Shown: positions 44,355 to 52,691 of the stretch, one piece after another
How the letters are laid out: each line of letters begins with the position of its first letter
Position numbering within the stretch: position 1 is the stretch's first letter
Assembly: GCA_016490735.1 (NCBI GenBank)
Contig: JAEMWC010000998.1
Coordinates: forward strand, 90,001-154,000
DNA length: 64,000 bases
Direction: 5' to 3'
DNA from: Pachyseris speciosa
Lineage: Eukaryota; Cnidaria; Anthozoa; Scleractinia; Pachyseridae
Notes under the pieces: model-generated
Seen by the model: only the letters and a program-made list of their open reading frames with translations
Told to the model about the DNA's origin: nothing
Databases searched by the model: none
Position numbers and translations under genes: made by a program

Positions 44355-44553
44355 GGGATGGCGAATGGTAAATCTGAGCGAGACTGCGAGACTAATATGT
44401 TTTATGCGAGCCCGAGACTTTCTTAGCCCTTGCAAATTGAGAAATCGAGACTCCGAGACGAAGTTGCGAAAAAGAAATCGGGACGGCGAGACCCGTGAAA
44501 ATGGACAAATATTTTACGAGACAAGTATTTTCTGAAGAACCATTCGCCACCCC
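44355..44553. mobile_element. hAT-like MITE, copy 2
   Basis: Ends gggatggcgaatggt and accattcgccacccc are inverted repeats. Flanking 8-mers ctatatta and ttacatta match at 6 of 8. The interior (gcgagcccgagactttc, gagactccgagacga) matches the copy at 36.97 kb. Confidence 0.65.
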
Positions 44554-44846
44554 TTACATTATTACATCATGTACTGTTAGAGTGATCTTAACTAGAACAA
44601 TTTTATCAAAGAATTGAGGAATATAAATGATCCTCTCAAGTTGTACTATACAAAAGACAACTTAAATGAGCAAATTATATGAGCTCATAGAATGCATGCC
44701 CAGGCTTCACTGTTTTGTCTTGATTAGCTAGAAATAAGAGGACTCTCTACACACATATAGACAAAAACTTGGGTTTGTTAAAAGTACCGGTATGATAATC
44801 GTATATTTGTTGGCTGCTAAATGAGGAATTCTAGAACGATACAGTT

Positions 44847-45199
44847 AGGCTATGTGTACACTACACCGGATAGCTCTTGTGCCGGCACGAAAACCATATC
44901 GGATAGGGCTTTTGTTCACATTAAAAAGGATGATTTCGGCACGGTTTTTGCGTCGGAGCGATGCTGGGCTGCTGCGGTCTTGAAAGTGGATCGTCACATA
45001 TCCGATAGGTTTTCGTGACACTTTCTGGAGTAGTGTGAACAAAGAATCGAACCGAAACGGAAATCAACAACGAGGAGCAAGGCGGGATTGGATTCTAGTG
45101 GAAAGATGGCGGCGGTTTTGGGCCACTGCCGTTCACACCAGGCCGGAGTATTTTTCACAACGGCATAAAATGCTATCCGGCATAGAGTAGACATAGCCT
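44847..45199. mobile_element. MITE with about 32-bp terminal inverted repeats
   Basis: The left end ggctatgtgtacactacacc then ggatagc is mirrored by gctatccggcatagagtaga then catagcc at the right end. The interior repeats 'atccgataggttttcgtg'-like text in both orientations. No transposase frame. Family not assigned. Confidence 0.65.
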
Positions 45200-46870
45200 T
45201 TGAGCGCATTCTTACAATTCATTCTGGATCTCTAAAGTGTTTGCATGATCTAAGCGCTATATTGATAAATTTATCATGAAACAGGCAATTCAGCTCTGAC
45301 TATAATATTTTAAATTGAATGTTAAAATTTTTACATGATGAGAAAAAGAATAGATTGACGAACCAAGGCGGCGCTTAAGTTTATTGGCTTTTTGATGAAA
45401 ATGATAAAAACGCAAACCTGCTTCATTATGTTACCGGGCGATAGTCCAAAGCAATCATCTTAAGTTACTGGAGACGCTTGATTATCCGCATCATTTTATC
45501 TGATCTTTCAACTGAGCATGATTTCGAATTACCTTGTAAATTGGTGCTGTTAGCCGGCAATGTTTAGCTAGTTTTCTTGCGTGATCAAGCAAAGAAAAGA
45601 ACTATTAAGAATTTTAGCCTTTACGGAAGAAAGTAGCCTGAGACGAAGACTAAAGGCATATCATAAAAGTATCTCTTTTGAATAATGTCCATCAAACCTT
45701 AAGTGTGTGGCACGTGCTAGCCACTATAAGAAAACCAAAAGCGGTGTTCGGTGACTGGAAAAAAAATTATATATATATTATATATCTGTCACAAGTTAAT
45801 ACAAGAAGGTAGTCACTTGCTATATTACATCTCAAGTACAATGCCATTCTCAAGGATTGTCTGGCAGCTCCCAAAATATCTGGAGGGAATTTTTTGCTAT
45901 TGCAATACAGAAGGGAGTACAAATTTGAGGATCGCTACTTGGGGGATATACTAGCTACAGTAATATGGATTGACTTTTTGTTTATGTGTTTATATTATCT
46001 CCACATGTAACACTTCTTCTGTTAAAGCTCTTGAAAACAAAAAACTATCTCTTTTTTTCTCTCTTTTGAACGTCACTGCTTTGTTCTCTTCTTCTACAGT
46101 GTTTAGCAAGACTAGCCGGTGCACCTCGTTATGCGATTCATGATTCATATAGGAGGACAGAATAATATAACTTAATTGAAAAAGCGGGCGAACCGTCGAT
46201 CAAACCGGGCTTCAGCAGATTTCTGTCATTAAAGATATTATAAGTAGACATGAGTAAAATGAGAATATTCAGTATTAAATTATTGAAAGCGGCATTCAGG
46301 AGCCACTAATACAAAGTCTAGTGTTCCACCTTTTGTGACTATGCCCTAAAAACAGATCTGACCTTTAGGTCTGACGGAAACTAAAAAGAAACTTGCAGAT
46401 CAAGTGGTTCATTTCGGCTCAGTGTTTATTAAGCAATAATATTTCTAAAAGGCTCAAGACCGCATTGAAATAATATGTCGTTTTTACAGATTGAATATAT
46501 TATCGGTTCCTGACGATCTGGTTTGTTTGATTGTTTGTCGATAGGGCCAGAATCACCGCGATGATATTGAATATTAGAAATACACTGCATGAATACAATT
46601 TGTTCTGTGACACACAATACTAAGTTTTTTTATAGCGAAAGCTTATGGTTATATATAGAAGTCAACAGCCTTCCCTTTAGAATTACTTTGTTTTTATGCT
46701 AGGAAATCATTAAAGGATTTCAAACTCAGTTAAAGCACTCCAAACAAAAGAAATGTTTTAAACTAACCTAACGTGATCCTTTGTTTCGTCAATATTGCGG
46801 TTTCCAAACTGACAATTAAACCTATATTTTTTTAAGTGGAAAACAACAAAAGTCTCAATCTTTCAAGCTT
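45200..46870. other. Intergenic region upstream of the plus-strand CUB gene
   Basis: AT-rich, no gene recognised; a short (at)n run near 45768-45784. Confidence 0.4.
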
Positions 46871-46877
46871 CAATCCC

Positions 46878-46900
46878 ATTGGCTAATTGTGGATATATAT
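46878..46900 (+). promoter_or_regulatory. TATA box with upstream ATTGG, plus-strand CUB gene
   Basis: ATTGG at 46878-46882 is followed 11 nt later by TATATAT (46894-46900), about 90 bp before the ATG at 46987. Order and spacing equal those of the minus-strand paralogue. Confidence 0.65.
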
Positions 46901-46986
46901 TGTAAGTTTTAAAGTTAATCTCTTAGTAAACTCTTGCAGCTCAGCCTTAGTAGCACCAAGTCCTCTGAGCAAAAAAATCAACAAAG

Positions 46987-47013
46987 ATGAAGTCACTCCT
47001 TTCCATTTTGACG
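46987..47013 (+). CDS. Exon 1 of plus-strand CUB gene (signal peptide start)
   Basis: The ATG follows aaaaatcaacaaag and encodes MKSLLSILT, ending ACG|gtaagc in phase 0. Its 27-nt length and phase equal the paralogue's first exon. Confidence 0.8.
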
Positions 47014-50000
47014 GTAAGCCAGATTTATCAACCTACACTTGCTCTTAAACTGTTATTTGGGGTTTGAAATGTAACAAGAATTGCCTTTGGGTAATGTATA
47101 ATTTAAGTAAGTAGATTTGATGTGTGGTTTTTGCAGATTTTATTTCACCACTTTTCTCACCAAGGCGCACATTTGAACTTTGCCATAATGATTGCAATTC
47201 AGTCCTACGTATAAAAGGGATTTCGTTGGCAAATAATAATAATATATAGAGGTTCTTTTCCAGCCTTTGTATAAGTATAACGTTTGGAATACTCTGCGTC
47301 CAAACAGAATTACTTAATTTAATGGATCCGACTCAACTAGGAAATACCACAGACTATAATTTCTCATACGCTCTCAACCGTTTGAAGACATGAAAATCTC
47401 AATCGCAATTAAGAACATGTTTAAACCCCAAAAACAGCCGCTTTCTACAATGTCTGTTGTTGAAATGGGATTTTGATTCGTTAAAACATAGAAATATAGA
47501 TTTTCTTTGTTAAATGGGAAATTACGGTTATAGGTCCTATTCTCTTTACCAGTTGAATTTTTTTATTGCCCATGTTACTAAACTATAAACTTACCTTTGA
47601 TCAGAACAGCTTGTCAACTTCAGTGTGATAAATATCAAACAAAGCGAAAGAAACATCAAGTACTCTCTCGTACTGCGCATGCAATTCAAAGTTTGATATC
47701 AAAACGAACGCCGTCGTTTGGGATTAATGTACGAAGTGACAGTGGCTCCGTTCGGCATGTGACGACTCACACCGACTCTTCACGAACTACTTGAATATAT
47801 TATATCACAAATTTGCACTTTTGTTTCCCACGAACGATAGTGACCTTCTCAGGACTAAAATTTACCCTTGGGCTTAAATTAAATTCACAGTACTACTACC
47901 CTTTGACTTGAATTCACAGTATTACAGGTTAACTATAAGCTCTTTCTCATGCAGTTATCTTTAAAGGGGGAATCCATATGTACATTGAACGTTGGTAGTT
48001 AAAAAGAGGAAACCCAAGCACCTCTCAGCTGCATATGGCACAATTAGTAGTGTTCATATTCGTACAAGGTGAAGAAATGAATGAAAACAGATCGAGACGT
48101 TGGAGTGTTTGTAACAACACTGTAAACATTGTGCAAATAATCGGCAAGAGAAGTAGATGAATTAACAGCAGAATTAATATTGACTTCCACACACCGGTTA
48201 AATAGTCGTTCATAGCTAATTGACCAAATGTGTAGGAAGGCAAAAGAATACATTCTAATTTCGTGTTGCCGGCTTCATAGGTTCAGGCTTAACCTCATAA
48301 CAACGAGTTTTCAGTACTTCTAGTCATGCAGTCGGAGCTTTTTAAAGTTAACTCAGAAGAGATTTTGCGTATTGTACTGCGCACATGAAGAATACAAAAC
48401 GACATTCAAATGACTTACCTTGAGTAATGTCCGCCTTCTTATGCCATGATGAGGCCGAACAAGCAATGAGGTTTCATTTCAGAATTGCTGCACCAAGACA
48501 CAATGAAAACAACTGAACTCAGATTTTTGTCTCTTGAACTATCACTAAATAGTTTGAAAAATCAAAAGGCCTATACCATGCCTTCAGTGTACTGCTTGGT
48601 TGAAATTGCATGCTTGCGAATTTCCATAATATGTCCAATAATAAGAACTGCCAAGTAAAAACCTTGTTTTCAAGAAATCTATTTGATTACCTTTACTGTC
48701 AAATGAATGGATCAGTCAATGAAGCAAAACGTAAAGCCAAATGAACTGAGAATAATATAGGGACAATTACGGGGACGTTGCCAATTGATTAATATTTAAA
48801 ATGCACTTATTGATGTTGTGCCCGCGTTTGCAGAGGACTGAGCTACTAAAATTCTACTGACATATAAAAGACCAAGCGCCTTTATGTTGGTACCGTATGA
48901 TTAATGTTACAATATGACTCATCCAAATGGAAGCCTGTACGAATTTTTTTTTCAGTTTTGCGTCTTGTTGTCTTCATTAAATTTCCTATCTCTGTCTGAA
49001 TCATTCTTTATCTTTTTGCGGTGCAGTAAGATCGTCCTTCATGGCAACCATTAATGTTCTCCGTTATCAATAACTAATATGGGCCTCTCAAGTTATAATT
49101 CTCGGAAATTCTTTAACTAACAACGTTGTGTCCATCAGGTGTTTGTCCATTTCTGTTTCGATTCGTTATGCATTTTGGGCAAAGCGCTTCTTCGCGCTAA
49201 ATACTGAACTGTTTTGTAATCATTGTGGTAATGCTTGATCTTTTAATTTCAGTTGGCAATAACCTACGCAACAGTTACTCAGTCGGTCAGACCGCCATTT
49301 CCTTTGAGCTTGTTACCTAAAAATCTGTTCTCACGAAGACAACCTCAAGGTATGAAAATGTCGAAGGAGAAAATGGTTTTCTGTGCGAGCTAACAGTATT
49401 GCCATATTGCGCCATTTTCTTACAATTTTGTTATACACGTTTTAATCATATTTTACCAACTAATAATGTTAGGAACACTAGTAAACATCAGTACATGTGA
49501 GTAAAGCCTGGTTTTCACTAGTGACGCAAGCACAAGCGCAAGCATAAGCCCAAGCTTAAGAGCGCTTTTTTCACTGTGAAAACGGGCTTAACGCAAGCAT
49601 AAGCATTAGCGCAAGCACAAGCGTAAGGATCAAAATTATTCCTTTTCTTTGTGCTTGTGCTTATGCTTGCGTTCGCTTGCGTACTAGTGTTCGTTTTCAC
49701 TTGGCATAAGCTACTTATGCTTGCGCTTATGCTTGCGCTTGTGCTTGCGTTGCTAGTGAAAACCAGGCTTAAAGTAGCCCTTTTCTTTATTGACCACTGC
49801 TTTCTAAAAATCGAAATCATATAAGGTCATATAACTGTTAACGTTATAGTAGATTACAACCATTGTGGGCACCCTTACTAGGATTGAAACTTTCGTAGAT
49901 ACTAAGCACATTGCCAAATATTGCGAATCTCCGGAAGAAATTGGCATCAAAAGGTCCATCAAAAGCTTATAAAGTACTGTATCGGCTTATAAACACAAAC

Positions 50001-52631
50001 GAAAATAAAAACTTCTCTTCATACCTGCAGCATTTGCCGAGATCACTTCCATTAGAAGAACATACAGTGAATCCACTCCGAAAAGCTGACGTCGTAATCA
50101 CAACTATAAGTCGTTCCACTTTTAATGTGATTTGGGCTAATTACTGGACCACATAATCTTCGAACAAACTTGCAGAAACGCCCAAATTAGCGATCTTTAA
50201 CCATGATTTTTCGGCTTAAAAAAAAGTAAAGCTGTGATATTCAATACATATAAACCGGAAGTTTGTGAACTGAGTTCAACAACGATATCTCGGCCCAATG
50301 TGCCTCAAATGTCTCTCGAAAGGCATCGTTCCATAGCGTTCTTCGTGGAATTTTGAACGCCATTACTCGTTTTGGCAATACCTTAAGCCAGCGGCATTTA
50401 TTTGACCATAAACCCCTCGATCTGTCCTAAAAATATGAGCCCGGAGGTCACTGCTAAAACCAGCGGTTAAGACCATCACGCGACAGCATTAATACAAGTC
50501 GCACGAAATTCGATGTCCGAAATTTCTGGCCATGGTTTACACATGTTTGCGTGTGATAGATGGGTTTTATTTAACTGAGAATGTTTACCGGCACAATATA
50601 TGAGATATCCTTTACTCAATAGGACAGGCAGCGTGTGTTACCTCGATTTAATTTTCCTTATAGAGGTTATGGCGACATGCGTACAACTACTGTGGCAAAA
50701 GAAAGTAAAATAGTCGATGCTTCTTTGATTTGTTTAGGGGCCTGTGGAGGTCCTCTGGCTGGACCATCCGGGAACATTGCATCTCCTTTTTACCCTGGTA
50801 ACTACCTTAACAACGCCTATTGTGTCTGGACAATAACTGTACCTAAAGGATCAGTGCTCAGGATTGACTTTCTCTTTTTCGAAACGGAGTCCTGGTAAGT
50901 AAGAAATTCATCTTAGACCAATAAACATATGTGGCGGGGGGGGGGGAGGGATAGTGGGGCGGTAACAAGGAAATTAGGGTGGGAATGAGGGGCGCGCTAG
51001 AGAGCTAGGTTAGGATAGGGTAGGATTGGATGGGATAACTTTATTTAGACACTGTGTTTCTATCAGGTTAATTAATTATTATAAACTAACTAACTATCTA
51101 TTTACCCAATTACAATTTTAAAACAATAAAAAACGTAAAAAAATAAAGGCTGCTTTTCTAGGAGGCCGTGTTTAAAATCATACTTAAAAATTACTATAAT
51201 TCTTACTACAAAACTTACTATAAAACTTACTTCAAACTGCGACGACTCAATGTATTCTTAAAATCTCTCAAAGACTTCGCTCGTCGTAATTCTATGGGTA
51301 AACAGTAAGCTGTTCCACAGCTGAGCTCCACTGTACGAAAAACGTATCTTTAAATAATGAACTGATGCGGGTTTTGGAAGGGCTAGTGCGTTATCAGTAT
51401 TCCTTAGATGATAAGAATTCACATTATCGCGAAAAACAAAACTTGATCTTAAATATTCATGTGCCATGTGTTGTAGGTTTTATACATCATTATATATTTC
51501 TTTTGTAATCTTTGATGACACAGTTTTCGCCATCCTAGTGCGCGGAACCGCAAATCATTCAAATTACTGTCAAAACTAGCAGACATTAAAATGCGGGCTG
51601 CCCGGTTTTGAAGTATTTGAAGTCTATCAGAAAGGCCATTGTTGCAGTTTCCCCACACCTCACTACAATAATCGAAGTGACGCTGAGCAAGGCTATTATA
51701 AACATCATTGACAATGTAAAATATCAAATGAGATTTGATGTCGTCGTATGCGCTTAATTGCACCAATGGCAGAAGCAATCTTTTTGCAGATATTTTCCAT
51801 GTGACTTTCCCAATTTGAAGTTTGATCGATGTAGACCCCAAGAGACTAAGATTTAGTTGATGCTACCTGTTCCACGGCCATGTCATTTATAGTTAGAGAC
51901 GGGCATTCTGAAAGATTCGCTAACTTCTGTCTCAGGATGCAATTACCATAAACTCGGTTCTTGTCAGGTTCAAGGTAGGCTTGTTGGCTGATAACCAAGT
52001 GTCCACTTTGTTTAGATAATAATTAATTAAGACAATCATTTACATGTTGAACGTCGGCACTAGCAAACGTCAAGCTGATATCATCAGCGTGCATTCGTGT
52101 TTGTGAAAAATGAAAGCAATTTGGTGAGTCATTGATATATAATAGAAAAAGTAGAAGTCCTAGAATGTCGATGTATTTGGCAATGGAGCGTTCTCGCCTC
52201 ACTTCTAAACAAAAAAGCCAAGTAGCGTTTCATATTTAAGGACGACATCCAACTGACCAACAACTTAACAACTTGCAGCCTTAAATGCGCCTATTGTCAT
52301 TACTGTTTATATAAGAATTACATACATCATCATCTTGCGATCAAGTATTACGATAAATACTTGTTTCCTGGGTAGAATGTATTCGTAGAGCGTTCAACTC
52401 ATTTGATTGAGGAGCATTCACTATAACTTCACAGGAGTTCAGGCTTCAGGAGTAATCATCGTTTTATTGCGACAGTGCTGTTTCGTATGGTTCAAAATTA
52501 TATGACCACACTCATCAGGCAACTTGAAGTTGAAGTTGCCTGATGAGTGTGGTCATATAATTTTGAACCATACGAAACAACTCTGTCGCAATAAAACGAT
52601 GATTACTCCTGAAGCCTGAACTCCTGTGAAG

Positions 52632-52691
<60 letters not shown>

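Larger units (their letters stand above)
52422..52636. repeat. Near-perfect inverted repeat with about 105-bp arms
   Basis: The arms (tataacttcacaggagttca and onward, mirrored at the right end) differ at only a few positions and meet at a 7-nt centre near 52529. Each arm contains a complete hammerhead motif, and an (at)n run follows immediately on the right. Confidence 0.85.
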
